Shown piece by piece: positions 27,594-36,374 of a DNA stretch of 64,000 bases. Made by a program: the position numbers and the translations under genes. This DNA is from Cupriavidus pinatubonensis (GTDB taxonomy: Bacteria > Pseudomonadota > Gammaproteobacteria > Burkholderiales > Burkholderiaceae), in contig NZ_CP080766.1 in the NCBI RefSeq assembly GCF_019602855.1, positions 2,294,001 through 2,358,000 on the forward strand, read 5' to 3'. Under the pieces are notes generated by a model. The model had not been told where the DNA came from and searched no databases. It worked only from the letters and a program-made list of their open reading frames with translations. Position 1 is the stretch's first letter. Each line of letters begins with the position of its first letter.

Positions 27594-28577
27594 TCACTCC
27601 AGCTTGATCCCCAGTTCCCGAATCAGCTTCGCATAGCGCGTCGTATCCCGCGCGATCAACGCGGCAAACGCCTCCGGCGTGCTGCCGGATGGCACGGCAC
27701 CTTGCTCGAGCAGCATCTGTTTGACCTTCGGATCGGCCAGCGCTGCGCGCACGTCCTGCGAGATCTTGCCGACGAGCGCCGGTGGCGTGCCCGCTGGCGC
27801 CAGCAGGCCGATCCAGGAGACCGCTTCATAGCCTGCCAGCCCAGTCTCGGCCACGGTCGGCACGTTGGGCATTGCCGCAGCGCGCTTGTCGCCGGTCACC
27901 GCTACCGCTTTGAGCTTGCCGCCCTTGATCATGCCCATGGTTTCGTACAGCGTCGCAAACGTGTAGTTCACGTGCCCGGCCATTACGTCGGCCACGGCCG
28001 GGCCGCCGCCCTTGTACGACACGTGCAGCATGTCGATGCCTGCCTGGCGCGCGAACATGGCACCGGCGAGATGCATCGAGCTGCCGCTGCCCGAGCTGCT
28101 GTACGTGATCTTGCCTGGCTCACGCTTGCCCGCTGCGATCGCCTGCGGCACCGTGGCCGCCGGGTTTCCGGGAGCGGTCACCATGATCTGCGGCAGCTCG
28201 GCCACCAGCGATACCGGCGCGAAGCTCTTCACCGCGTCATACGGCTGCGACTTGTACAGCGAAGGGTTGATCGAATGCGTGCCGATGTTGCCCATGAGCA
28301 GCGTATAGCCGTCCGGCTTTGCACGCGCCACGTAGTCGCTGCCGATCTGCCCGGCGGCGCCCGGCTTGTTTTCAATGACGACAGCCTTGCCCCACAGTTC
28401 GGTCAGGCGCTGCGCCAGCAAGCGAGCGCCGGTGTCGGTGCCGCCGCCGGGCGGGAAGGGCACGACGATGGTGACCGGCCGCTCGGGGTAGCCGCCGGCG
28501 TGCGCCGGTTGCTGGGCGATGGCGACGAGTGCGGCTGCAGCCAGCAGCGCCAGCACGGGAAATGCGCGATGTTGCAT
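27594..28577 (-). CDS. Bug-type solute-binding protein
   Basis: A 327-residue periplasmic binding protein. Signal peptide about residues 1-27 (AALVAIAQQPAHAGGYPERP). Landmarks VVPFPPGGGTDTGARLLAQ, VIENKPGAAGQIG, DGYTLLMG and HVSYKGGGPAVADVMAG. CAGGAGA precedes the ATG. It lies 81 bases downstream of the D-2-hydroxyacid dehydrogenase gene on the same strand, probably one operon governed by the divergent LysR gene. Its ligand may be a 2-hydroxy- or 2-oxo-carboxylate (inferred). Confidence 0.92.
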   Translation of the reverse strand: MQHRAFPVLALLAAAALVAIAQQPAHAGGYPERPVTIVVPFPPGGGTDTGARLLAQRLTELWGKAVVIENKPGAAGQIGSDYVARAKPDGYTLLMGNIGTHSINPSLYKSQPYDAVKSFAPVSLVAELPQIMVTAPGNPAATVPQAIAAGKREPGKITYSSSGSGSSMHLAGAMFARQAGIDMLHVSYKGGGPAVADVMAGHVNYTFATLYETMGMIKGGKLKAVAVTGDKRAAAMPNVPTVAETGLAGYEAVSWIGLLAPAGTPPALVGKISQDVRAALADPKVKQMLLEQGAVPSGSTPEAFAALIARDTTRYAKLIRELGIKLE

Positions 28578-28658
28578 GGTGTCTCCTGAATTTTGTCCGG
28601 GCGCTCTATGACGGCGCCCTGATCCATGAAGGGGGATGCGATGACCGGTTGATGCGTG

Positions 28659-29597
28659 CTACGCCATCACCGTCGCAGGCGGGCGTTCGCCGGCAAGGCA
28701 GGCGCGCAGGTTGGCGAGCACGATCTCGCCCATCGCATCGCGGGTCTCCCACGTGGCGCTGGCACGGTGCGGCTGGATCACGACGTTGTCCATGGCGAGC
28801 AGGGCGGGTGGTACGGCCGGCTCGTCGGCGAACACGTCTAGCCCGGCGCCCGCGATGCGGCCCGCTTCGAGCGCACGCACCACCTCGGGCTCGTCCACGA
28901 GCCGGCCGCGCGCCACGTTGATCAGCACGCCGTCGGGTCCCAGCGCATTGAGCACGGCGGCGTCGACCACCGGCTTCGCGCCGTCGGCCGATGCGGCCAG
29001 TACCAGCGCGTCGCAATGGGAGGCAAGGGCGGCAATGTCCGGCAGGAAGGTGTAGGGCACATCGGGAATCGCACGCAGGTCGGTGTAAGAAACCGGGCAG
29101 CCAAACGCCGCGGCACGAACCGCAATCGCAAGGCCCACGCGGCCCAGTCCGACGATGCCCACGCGCTTGCCGCTGAAACGGTGCGCGAGCGGCAACGGCG
29201 CCTTGCCCCACTGTCCGGCGCGCACGTAGCGCTCTGCTTCGGTCAACCGGCGGTACACCGCGATCAGCAGCCCGATGGCCTGATCGGCGACATCGGCTGT
29301 CAGCACATCGGGCGTAGTGGTGACGTGGATGCCACGCCCGCGTGCGTAGGGCAGGTCGACCGCATCGGTGCCGACGCCGGACACCGCGACGATCTTGAGT
29401 GCCGGCAACCGTCGCATCACGGATTCCTTCAGGCCGAGCGAGCCGCCCGTGACGACGCCCTCGATGCGCGGCCCGACTTCGTCGATCAGCGCGTCGGGCG
29501 ATGCGGCGGCATACAGGCGGTGGATCTCGTAGGCTGCCTTGAGGCCGGCTTCGAGACTGGGAACTACGGGCTGGGTGAGCAGGATGGCGGGTTTCAC
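28659..29597 (-). CDS. D-isomer-specific 2-hydroxyacid dehydrogenase
   Basis: A 312-residue NAD(P)-dependent dehydrogenase. The Rossmann motif VGIVGLGRVGLAIAVRA is central; catalytic residues fall in the family pattern, Arg in VNVARGRLVDE, Glu in DVFADEP and His in VVIQPHRASATWETR. It would interconvert a 2-oxoacid and its D-2-hydroxyacid, as glyoxylate/hydroxypyruvate reductases do. The GTG at 29597 is preferred to an ATG at 29651 because a promoter-like pair for this strand (TTAGAC and TATACT) lies at about 29632-29661, overlapping that ATG. It is divergent from a LysR gene. Confidence 0.86.
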   Translation of the reverse strand: MKPAILLTQPVVPSLEAGLKAAYEIHRLYAAASPDALIDEVGPRIEGVVTGGSLGLKESVMRRLPALKIVAVSGVGTDAVDLPYARGRGIHVTTTPDVLTADVADQAIGLLIAVYRRLTEAERYVRAGQWGKAPLPLAHRFSGKRVGIVGLGRVGLAIAVRAAAFGCPVSYTDLRAIPDVPYTFLPDIAALASHCDALVLAASADGAKPVVDAAVLNALGPDGVLINVARGRLVDEPEVVRALEAGRIAGAGLDVFADEPAVPPALLAMDNVVIQPHRASATWETRDAMGEIVLANLRACLAGERPPATVMA

Positions 29598-29631
29598 TGG
29601 CACGCGTCTTGGAGCGGTTGTCGATGGGCCG

Positions 29632-29661
29632 AGTATAGGAACGCCATCCATGCATGTCTAA
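29632..29661 (-). promoter_or_regulatory. Promoter of hydroxyacid dehydrogenase-Bug operon
   Basis: On the minus strand TTAGAC, an 18-base spacer and TATACT. It predicts a short leader before the GTG start at 29597. Confidence 0.5.
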
Positions 29662-29664
29662 GCT

Positions 29665-29691
29665 ATAGTTTGCATCGATCAATCCAACTAT
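29665..29691. promoter_or_regulatory. LysR-type operator candidate
   Basis: ATAGTT-N15-AACTAT, a dyad in the 106 bases between divergent start codons, just upstream of the -35 of the dehydrogenase promoter; a usual place for a LysR activator. Confidence 0.5.
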
Positions 29692-29703
29692 TGGCATGAT
29701 GCA

Positions 29704-30633
29704 ATGATTCCGGATCTGAACCAATTGCGCTGCTTTATCGCCGTGGGCGAGGAGCTGCACTTTGGCCGTGCCGCCACGCGGCTTTTCATGACGCAATCGC
29801 CGCTGAGCCGGCAGATCCGCATGCTGGAGGAATCGCTCGGCGTACGGCTGTTCGACCGCAACAGCCGCGTGGTACGCCTGACCGCGGCCGGCAGCGCCTT
29901 GCTCGACGACGCGCGGCGCCTGCTGGCACTGGCCGGTCACGCGGTGGACGTGGCGCGGCGGATCGACAAGGGCGTCAGCGGCAAGGTACGCGTCGGCTTC
30001 ACCGCCGTGGCCGGCTACGAACTGGTGCCCAACCTGATCGCCCGGGCCATGCAGGAGTTGCCGGAGATCGAGGTGACCCTGCATGAGATGGTGACCGTCG
30101 CGCAGATTGAGGCCTTGCAGGCAGGGACCATCGACCTGGGCTTCCTGCGGCCGCTGCCGGACGTGGATCCGGAGCTGCAATGGCGGCCCGCGGTCAGTGA
30201 GCCGCTGCTGCTTGCCATGCATGCGACACATGCGCTGGCGGCGCGGGAGCGCATCGCCGCCGAAGATCTGGCGGGCCAGACATTCATCCAGTACTCCGCC
30301 ACCGAAGGCAAATATTTCCATGATCTGATCGGCTCGGTGCTCGCCGGCGCTGGCCGGCCGCCACGTGTGGTGCAGCAGATGAGCCAGACGCATAGCGTGC
30401 TCGCGCTGGTGCGCGCTGGACTGGGGCTGGCGCTGGTGCCGGCATCGGCGCGGCATCTGCATTTCCCGGGCGTCGTGTTGCGGCCGATCTGGCGCGACGA
30501 TGTGCGAGCGGAACTGCGGTTGGTGTGGCGCGATGCGAACCGCAACCCGGCGTGCCGGGTGTTTGCGGATTTTGCGGCGATGCATCTTGCAAGCGCGAAG
30601 GAGCTCAGCCAGACGTTGACAGCCTCGGACTGA
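29704..30633 (+). CDS. LysR-type transcriptional regulator
   Basis: A 309-residue LysR regulator. The helix-turn-helix lies at about 18-40 (LHFGRAATRLFMTQSPLSRQIRMLE), a pattern typical of the CatR/BenM-like subgroup that binds aromatic or small carboxylic acids. The effector domain starts near residue 90 (KVRVGFTAVAGYELVPNLI). It is divergent from the D-2-hydroxyacid dehydrogenase-Bug operon and probably activates it. The effector is not known. Confidence 0.93.
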   Translation: MIPDLNQLRCFIAVGEELHFGRAATRLFMTQSPLSRQIRMLEESLGVRLFDRNSRVVRLTAAGSALLDDARRLLALAGHAVDVARRIDKGVSGKVRVGFTAVAGYELVPNLIARAMQELPEIEVTLHEMVTVAQIEALQAGTIDLGFLRPLPDVDPELQWRPAVSEPLLLAMHATHALAARERIAAEDLAGQTFIQYSATEGKYFHDLIGSVLAGAGRPPRVVQQMSQTHSVLALVRAGLGLALVPASARHLHFPGVVLRPIWRDDVRAELRLVWRDANRNPACRVFADFAAMHLASAKELSQTLTASD

Positions 30634-30787
30634 GGTGCCTCGCGGTGTCTACCATTCTTCAATCGATGCGGTGGTTCTTACACGCCGCATCGACGGGTGT
30701 GCGGTTTGTGTGACGTGACATGCTGGAACGAAAGTTGCGCGCCGATATTCATGGCCTCGATCCGTGGCCAATGCTTTCGGAGGCGTC

Positions 30788-31069
30788 ATGAAACAGAGCA
30801 GACACGACACATCAGGGAACCCCGAACTCGACAAGCGGCAGGGGCTCGACGATCGGGAGTTGCGCGAGAACGCTGAAGCGAATCAACGCTCGCGCGAGCG
30901 CGCGGCGGCGGATTGGGAAAATGCCGCTTCGCACCGCAAGGGTCCGGCCGACAAGCCGCGCGACGAGCGCGCCGGAACGGGCGAATTTCCGCCGGGCGTC
31001 GGAAAGCGCGATCTGCATGACCCGGGCAGCCGCGATCCCGATGCGCCGCCCATCGTCAATCGCTCATGA
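30788..31069 (+). CDS. Hydrophilic hypothetical protein, 93 aa
   Basis: A 93-residue, highly charged protein almost without hydrophobic residues, probably disordered (SGNPELDKRQGLDDREL, RDLHDPGSRDPDAP). GGAGG lies five bases before the ATG at 30788. Such short proteins in beta-proteobacteria are often stress-linked, but I see no specific motif and assign no function. It stands alone between a LysR gene and a VOC-family gene. Confidence 0.65.
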   Translation: MKQSRHDTSGNPELDKRQGLDDRELRENAEANQRSRERAAADWENAASHRKGPADKPRDERAGTGEFPPGVGKRDLHDPGSRDPDAPPIVNRS

Positions 31070-31251
31070 GCCACGTTGCGGACCATGCACTCTCAAGGGC
31101 TGCGCCCGAAGCGAGAACGTGAGACATTAGGCATCCGCAAACGGCCTCCATGTCATTCACGCGGGAATAAGCGACTCGTCGCTTGCCGCCGTTGACCAGA
31201 AGATGCCGAGGCCGGTGTTCAATCCCTGCAGACCCTTCAGGAGACACCAGG

Positions 31252-31731
31252 ATGATTAGCAAGAACACGATCTGCCTGTGGTACGACGGCGGCGCGCTCG
31301 ACGCCGCGAATTTTTACGCTGCAACGTTTCCGGACAGCTCGGTTGGCGCCGTCCACCGCGCGCCGGGTGACTACCCCGACGGTCAGGAAGGCGATGTCCT
31401 GACGGTCGAGTTCACCGTCATGGGCATTCCCTGCCTCGGGCTCAATGGCGGGCCGCATTTCAAGCACAACGAGTCCTTCTCGTTCCAGGTCGCGACCGAC
31501 GATCAGGCGGAAACCGACCGCTTGTGGGACGCGATCGTCGGCAATGGCGGCCAGGAAAGCGAATGCGGATGGTGCAAGGACCGCTGGGGTTTGTCGTGGC
31601 AGATCACGCCGCGCGCGCTGACAGCCGCGTACACCGATCCGGACCGCGCGGCGGCCAAGCGCGCCTTCGACGCGATGATGACCATGAAGAAGATCGACAT
31701 CGCGAAGATTGAAGCGGCGCGGCGTGGCTGA
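31252..31731 (+). CDS. VOC-family protein (PhnB / 3-demethylubiquinone methyltransferase-like)
   Basis: A 159-residue protein of the PhnB-like glyoxalase/VOC group (old name 3-demethylubiquinone-9 3-methyltransferase). Typical elements are ICLWYDGGALDAANFYAATFPDSSV, a central FTVMGIPCLGLNGGP, and CGWCKDRWGLSWQITPRAL. The family name does not imply a methyltransferase; activity is unknown. The start at 31252 follows CAGGAGACACCAG. No link to the neighbouring genes is apparent. Confidence 0.85.
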   Translation: MISKNTICLWYDGGALDAANFYAATFPDSSVGAVHRAPGDYPDGQEGDVLTVEFTVMGIPCLGLNGGPHFKHNESFSFQVATDDQAETDRLWDAIVGNGGQESECGWCKDRWGLSWQITPRALTAAYTDPDRAAAKRAFDAMMTMKKIDIAKIEAARRG

Positions 31732-31791
31732 GGCCCGCTTTTGATGGAGTGACACGGAATTGCCCGGACCCGCGTCAATCTGGCTGCGCTA

Positions 31792-33264
31792 TCAGTCGGT
31801 GCTGCGGTGCGCCGGTTGTGTGCCAGCCGGAGTGCCGCGCTGCGATTCGCCTTGCGCTGGCGCGCCCAGGAACAGGCGCATGGCCAGGCGCTGCACCCAC
31901 GAGCCGTAGGGCGGGTGGAACAGCTCGATCGGGAACCAGCGGCGCTCGGCGAATACGGACTTCGCGTGCGACAGCTCGCGGAAGCCTTCCGCACCGTGGT
32001 AGTTGCCCATGCCGGATGTGCCGCTACCGCCAAACGGCAGGTCATGGTTCACCACGTGCCAGCCCCAGTCGTTCAGCGTGACGCCGCCGGCGTGCGTGCG
32101 TTCGAGCAGCGGACCGGTTTCCGCCTTGTCATGGCCGAAGTAATAGAGCGCCAGCGGACGGGTGCCGCTCTGCACGTGCGCGATGGCTTCGTCGAAGCTG
32201 CGATAGGTGAAGACCGGCAGGATGGGTCCGAAGATTTCCTCTTGCGCGAGGCGCATCTGCGGCGTGACGCCGAGCACGACGTGCAGCGGCAGGCGCCGTC
32301 CGCCCGACGGCATGGCCGCCGAGAACACGCGCGCGCCAAGCGCGCGCGCGTCGTCGAGCAGTGCACGTTGCCGCGCAAGCGCCCCATCGTGGATGACAGC
32401 CGTGTAGTCGTCGCTGCCTTGCGGGTGCATCTGGCTGGCGGCATCCAGTACCGCTTGCGCGAAGGGCTCGGCATCTTCTGCCGGCACCAGCGCGTAGTCG
32501 GGGGCGACGCAGATCTGCCCGCCATTCACGGTCTTGCCATGGGCAATGCGGGTGGCGGCGGTCCGCAGGTTCGCGCTGCGCGACACGATGGCCGGTGACT
32601 TGCCGCCCAGTTCCAGCGTCACCGGCGTGAGGTTGGCCGCGGCGGCCCGCATGACATGGCGGCCGATTTCCGGGGAGCCTGTAAAGACGATGTGGTCGAA
32701 CGGCAGGCTCGTGAATGCGCGTGCGATTTCGGCATCGCCTTCGACGATCGCGACCCTGTCTTCGTCAAACACTTCACGCAGCAGCGCGCGCAGTGCCGCC
32801 GACGTATGCGGCGCGTACTCCGAGGTCTTCACCATGCAGCGGTTGCCCGCGGCCAGTGCCGTGGCCAGGGGGCCGAGCGCCAGGTAGACCGGGAAGTTCC
32901 ATGGCACGACGATGCCGACCACGCCCTTGGGCTGGTACATGACCCGCGCGCTGTTGCCAAAGAACAGCAGTTCGGTGTGCCGGCGCGACGGCTTCATCCA
33001 CCGGCGCAGCCCGCGCAGCAGGTGGTTGATGTGCATCACGGACGGCAGGACGTCGACCATCAGGGTCTCGGCCTCGGCGCGCGCGCTGAAGTCGCGCTGG
33101 GCCGCCGCGGCGAGCCGGTGGGCATGACCGCGGATGGCGGTGCGCAGGCACCGCAACGTGTCTCGCCGTTCGCCGAGCGACGGAAACGGCGATGCCATGA
33201 ACGCTGCACGTTGCTTACCAAGCCATCGCTGCAGATCCTTTTCCTGTGCTGTATTCGGCACCAT
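31792..33264 (-). CDS. Coniferyl-aldehyde-dehydrogenase-type ALDH
   Basis: A 490-residue NAD(P)-dependent aldehyde dehydrogenase of the class that includes coniferyl aldehyde dehydrogenase. Catalytic Cys252 is in VNGGQICVAPDY and the general base Glu218 in LELGGKSP; VVPWNFPVYLALGPLATALAAGN and FTGSPEIGRHV form the cofactor site. Unlike many ALDHs it has a C-terminal tail with a hydrophobic helix (QRLAMRLFLG). It is divergent from a TetR regulator, so it is probably induced by its aldehyde substrate, which could be aromatic or long-chain. Confidence 0.9.
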   Translation of the reverse strand: MVPNTAQEKDLQRWLGKQRAAFMASPFPSLGERRDTLRCLRTAIRGHAHRLAAAAQRDFSARAEAETLMVDVLPSVMHINHLLRGLRRWMKPSRRHTELLFFGNSARVMYQPKGVVGIVVPWNFPVYLALGPLATALAAGNRCMVKTSEYAPHTSAALRALLREVFDEDRVAIVEGDAEIARAFTSLPFDHIVFTGSPEIGRHVMRAAAANLTPVTLELGGKSPAIVSRSANLRTAATRIAHGKTVNGGQICVAPDYALVPAEDAEPFAQAVLDAASQMHPQGSDDYTAVIHDGALARQRALLDDARALGARVFSAAMPSGGRRLPLHVVLGVTPQMRLAQEEIFGPILPVFTYRSFDEAIAHVQSGTRPLALYYFGHDKAETGPLLERTHAGGVTLNDWGWHVVNHDLPFGGSGTSGMGNYHGAEGFRELSHAKSVFAERRWFPIELFHPPYGSWVQRLAMRLFLGAPAQGESQRGTPAGTQPAHRSTD

Positions 33265-33271
33265 ATTAACC

Positions 33272-33304
33272 CTAAATTTATTCTGAACGGTCAGTACAAT
33301 TTAG
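33272..33304. promoter_or_regulatory. TetR-type operator candidate
   Basis: An extended imperfect palindrome: outer arms CTAAATT (33272-33278) and AATTTAG (33298-33304), inner arms CTGA and TCAG around ACGG. It lies just before the aldehyde dehydrogenase start, in the divergent region with the TetR gene. Confidence 0.65.
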
Positions 33305-33451
33305 AGTTTGGTAAAGAGATGGTAGGCTGTCAAGGACAGGGCGCTGGCCTTAGGGCAAATCCCGAGAAGCGGAAAGGCGCCTTTTCCACACATCGCACGC
33401 ACTGTGCCAACCGTGCCCCAACAGTGCCCCAACAGTGTCCAACAAGCAGCC

Positions 33452-34132
33452 ATGAACTCCGCACAAGAGGGTGCCGCCGGCCCCGATCTCGCCCTGGACG
33501 CCGCCGCCCCGGAAGCGCGCACTGAAGCGCCGCCGGCACGTACCGGCGCGACAACTAAGTACCGCCGTGGTCTGGAAACCCGCCAGCGGGTTATCGAACT
33601 GACCAAGAGCCTGATCGCGGAACACGGATATGGCGAAGTGACGCTGGACCGGATTTCCGCGCACGCGGGCGTGGCCAAGAGCAGTCTGCTGTGGCATTTC
33701 GGCAGCAAGGAGATGCTGCTGGCCGAGGCGGCGGTCAGCCTGTTTCAGGAAATCGAGATTTCGCTCGGGTTGGGCGATCTGCAGGACATGCCCGTGTCGC
33801 AGCGCGTCGACGATCTCTTCGCGCGTGTGGCCGACTATTTCACGCGCCACCCGGAAACCAAGGGCATCGTGCTGTCGTTGCTGTTCTCCAGCAATACGCC
33901 GCAGACCGTGCGTGAGCATATTCGCGAAAGCTGGGCTGGCCATGTGCGTGTGATGATGGAGGCGCTCGGAACCGCTGACCGCCCGCTGTCGGCGGACATG
34001 GGCCGTGTGCTGCTGGCGCTGTTCCACGGCTGCTATTGCCACTGGTACGCCAACGGCGGACAGGAAGACATCGGTCTTTATCTCGGCCCCGCCAAGGAAA
34101 TGTTCCGGCAATGGCTTATCGGCGCCGCGTAA
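33452..34132 (+). CDS. TetR-family regulator
   Basis: A 226-residue regulator with an unusual Ala/Pro/Thr-rich N-terminal tail of about 40 residues before the TetR helix-turn-helix (VTLDRISAHAGVAKSSLLWHFGSKEMLLAE, about residues 62-92). The C-terminal ligand domain is not close to a characterised member. The start could be 33452 or a little downstream since no strong ribosome site is seen. It probably represses the divergent aldehyde dehydrogenase gene through the palindrome at 33272. Confidence 0.88.
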   Translation: MNSAQEGAAGPDLALDAAAPEARTEAPPARTGATTKYRRGLETRQRVIELTKSLIAEHGYGEVTLDRISAHAGVAKSSLLWHFGSKEMLLAEAAVSLFQEIEISLGLGDLQDMPVSQRVDDLFARVADYFTRHPETKGIVLSLLFSSNTPQTVREHIRESWAGHVRVMMEALGTADRPLSADMGRVLLALFHGCYCHWYANGGQEDIGLYLGPAKEMFRQWLIGAA

Positions 34133-34235
34133 GGTGCGGGACTGCCGATGTGTCCGACGACCCGGACATTGACATGAAAATCCGGCTTATCTAAATTTTC
34201 CGTTACGGGGTTCCAGTTCTTGCCCCGGAACGGAT

Positions 34236-34268
34236 GCCCGAAACGATACTTTTCTCTCGGGCTTTTTT
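34236..34268 (+). terminator. Terminator of TetR gene
   Basis: Arms GCCCGA (34236-34241) and TCGGGC (34257-34262) followed by six T, about 100 bases after the TetR stop. Confidence 0.75.
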
Positions 34269-34320
34269 CGTTTGGCTGTTGTGGCCGTTGCCTTGATGCC
34301 CTGAATGCCCGGAGTGCACC

Positions 34321-34701
34321 ATGTCAAAGGTTACGTTGCGATCAAGCCGGTCCATACCCAGTGGCTGGAGCGATCTCCAGCGCTCGATCGACGCTTCCCG
34401 GCGTCGCGTGCGCGAGCAGATACAGCGAATCCGTACGATCCGCGCCGAAGGCGGGGACACCCGGCTTGCCTGCCGCGTTCTCCAGTATCTGCTGGATGCG
34501 GTGGCGCAGATGCGGTGGAATCGCGACCTCCTCGTCGCCGCATACAGGATGTGCCCTGGCCGCCCGCGGCCGCCCGGAAAGGATCCGGACGGCAACGATG
34601 GTCGCGTCGCGCGCCGATCCGGTCGACGCGGCCGTGTACGCGCGAAGAATGCCAACACCGCAGGCAAACACGCCGCGGCGCGCGATGGTACAGGAGCGTA
34701 G
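34321..34701 (+). CDS. Hypothetical protein, 126 aa
   Basis: The first ~75 residues have strong GC third-position coding bias and a helical, Arg-rich composition (RRRVREQIQRIRTIRAEG, then RVLQYLLDAVAQMRWNRDLL). The last ~50 residues look less protein-like (PGRPRPPGKDPDGNDG), so the gene may be frameshifted or the frame may run on by chance. GGAG stands nine bases upstream of the ATG. No family recognised. Confidence 0.45.
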   Translation: MSKVTLRSSRSIPSGWSDLQRSIDASRRRVREQIQRIRTIRAEGGDTRLACRVLQYLLDAVAQMRWNRDLLVAAYRMCPGRPRPPGKDPDGNDGRVARRSGRRGRVRAKNANTAGKHAAARDGTGA

Positions 34702-34901
34702 TAAATATCCGCGACGGTCATGTTGAAATTTTCTTTTCGAGATACCCGGCGCGCAGGCATTGCGGCAGGATAGGCTGCGGGTCTGTCGCCACTTCTCCAC
34801 TTTTGCGCCCAAGCCATCGCGAACGCACGTGGCGTATGCATCGGTGACGCGATAGCCCTGAACGTGGCTACCAACGGCAGTACTCTCTGACGGAGTTCAC
34901 C

Positions 34902-35726
34902 ATGGCACGCAAACTGGTTCTGAGCCTGCTCGCCGTCGCATTGACGGCGTGCAGCGGTACGCCTCTGACGCCGTCGAGTCCCCCGGCGAGTCAGCCTGGC
35001 GCGTCATCCACCAGCGCAAGCACTCCGCCGCCGGCGAGCACGGCGCAAGCGGACGCGAAGGCGGTGGACCCCGCGGCCATCAAGGCGCTACAGGATATGG
35101 GCGCGTACCTGCAGACCCTGAAGCAGTTCCAGGTCACCATCAACCTGACCGGCGAGCGCGTCCTGCAGGATGGACAGAAGCTCCAGCACACGGCGACGGC
35201 CGACCTGGACATCGTGCGACCGAACAGGCTGCGCGCGGAAATGCGCAGCGCGCGCTCGCAGCGCGACCTGATCTACGACGGCAAGACCGTCACGCTCTAC
35301 CAGCCCGAACAGAAGTACTACTCGCAGGCCCCGTTCAACGACAACCTGGGCGCCCTGACCGAGCGGCTGAGGGAGCGGTTCGGCATTGAAGTGCCGTCAG
35401 CCGACCTGTTCCTGTGGGGCACGCCGGCGGCGCCCGTCGACAACATCCAGTCGGCGATGAACGCCGGGCAGGACATCATCGTGGGCGAGCTGTGCGACCA
35501 CTACGCGTTCCGGCAGGGAGATTTCGACTGGCAGATCTGGATCTCGGCCAATGGGCGCCCGCTGCCGCGCAAGCTGGTCGTCACGAGCCGTGCCGACGAG
35601 GCACGTCCACAGTCGATCACCTACTACAAGTGGAACCTGAATCCGAAGTTCGGCAATACGACCTTCGCCTTCAAGCCGCCGGCTGGCGCCAAGTCCGCCG
35701 AGTTCGTTCCCATGAAGTCGCGCTAA
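34902..35726 (+). CDS. DUF2092 lipoprotein
   Basis: A 274-residue lipoprotein: signal peptide with lipobox LTAC (lipidated Cys17), a Ser/Pro/Thr/Ala linker to about residue 45, then a DUF2092 domain (about 55-270) related to the LolA/LppX-like fold, with IYDGKTVTLYQPEQKYYSQAP and TYYKWNLNPKFG. It is anchored in an envelope membrane, most likely the outer membrane, and may bind a lipophilic ligand. It forms an operon with the glycine-rich exported protein gene ten bases downstream. Function in the family is unknown. Confidence 0.88.
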   Translation: MARKLVLSLLAVALTACSGTPLTPSSPPASQPGASSTSASTPPPASTAQADAKAVDPAAIKALQDMGAYLQTLKQFQVTINLTGERVLQDGQKLQHTATADLDIVRPNRLRAEMRSARSQRDLIYDGKTVTLYQPEQKYYSQAPFNDNLGALTERLRERFGIEVPSADLFLWGTPAAPVDNIQSAMNAGQDIIVGELCDHYAFRQGDFDWQIWISANGRPLPRKLVVTSRADEARPQSITYYKWNLNPKFGNTTFAFKPPAGAKSAEFVPMKSR

Positions 35727-35736
35727 GGAGCCCGCC

Positions 35737-36297
35737 ATGAAATACGCAGATCGCAAGCTGTTCACGGTGTGCATGGCCGCGCTCGCGCTGGCGGCATCCG
35801 GCTTGGCGCCCACGGCGCAGGCACGTGTCGGTGGCGGTGGTGGGGGAGGCGGTGGCGGGCATATGGCGGGCGCGCGCGGTGGTGGTGGTGGTGGTGGTGG
35901 TGGTGGCGCCATGGCCAGCGGCGGTGGCGGTGGCCGGCAGGTCAATAACCAGCGCACTGACGCGCGCGCCAACAATGTGCGCAGCACCAGCGTCAACAAC
36001 GTGAACAACGTCAATGCCAACCGGAACGTCAATGTCAATTCCAACCGCAACGTCAACGTGAACGTCGACAATCACGGCGGCTGCTGCGGCTGGGACAACG
36101 ACTACCACCCGGTGGCGACGGCTGCTGCGGTCACGGCCACGGTGGCGGTGACGTCAGCGGTGATCGGCTCCATGGTCCGTACGGTGCCGCCGGGCTGCGT
36201 GCCGGTCAACTATGGCGGCATGGTGTACCAGCAGTGCGGCACCACGTGGTACCAGCCGCAGGGGTCGCAATACATCGTGGTGAACGCGCCGTACTGA
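35737..36297 (+). CDS. Glycine-rich exported protein
   Basis: A 186-residue secreted protein. Signal peptide about residues 1-30 (cleavage near AQARVGG), then two poly-glycine tracts, an Asn/Val-rich low-complexity part (NNVNANRNVNVNSNRNVN), a hydrophobic segment (AAAVTATVAVTSAVIGSM) and a Cys-containing end (PPGCVPVNYGGMVYQQCGTTWYQ). Such C-terminal ends are common in small envelope proteins found next to DUF2092 lipoproteins, which this follows in the same operon. The glycine tracts are near-perfect GGT/GGC repeats at 35877-35905 and so prone to length change. Confidence 0.8.
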   Translation: MKYADRKLFTVCMAALALAASGLAPTAQARVGGGGGGGGGGHMAGARGGGGGGGGGGAMASGGGGGRQVNNQRTDARANNVRSTSVNNVNNVNANRNVNVNSNRNVNVNVDNHGGCCGWDNDYHPVATAAAVTATVAVTSAVIGSMVRTVPPGCVPVNYGGMVYQQCGTTWYQPQGSQYIVVNAPY

Positions 36298-36374
36298 CGC
36301 CGGCCTGCGCATGACGGCGACTGCCTGCATCACGCGGTGGTCGCCGTCATGCTGTTTCTGAACGACGAGGCAAG

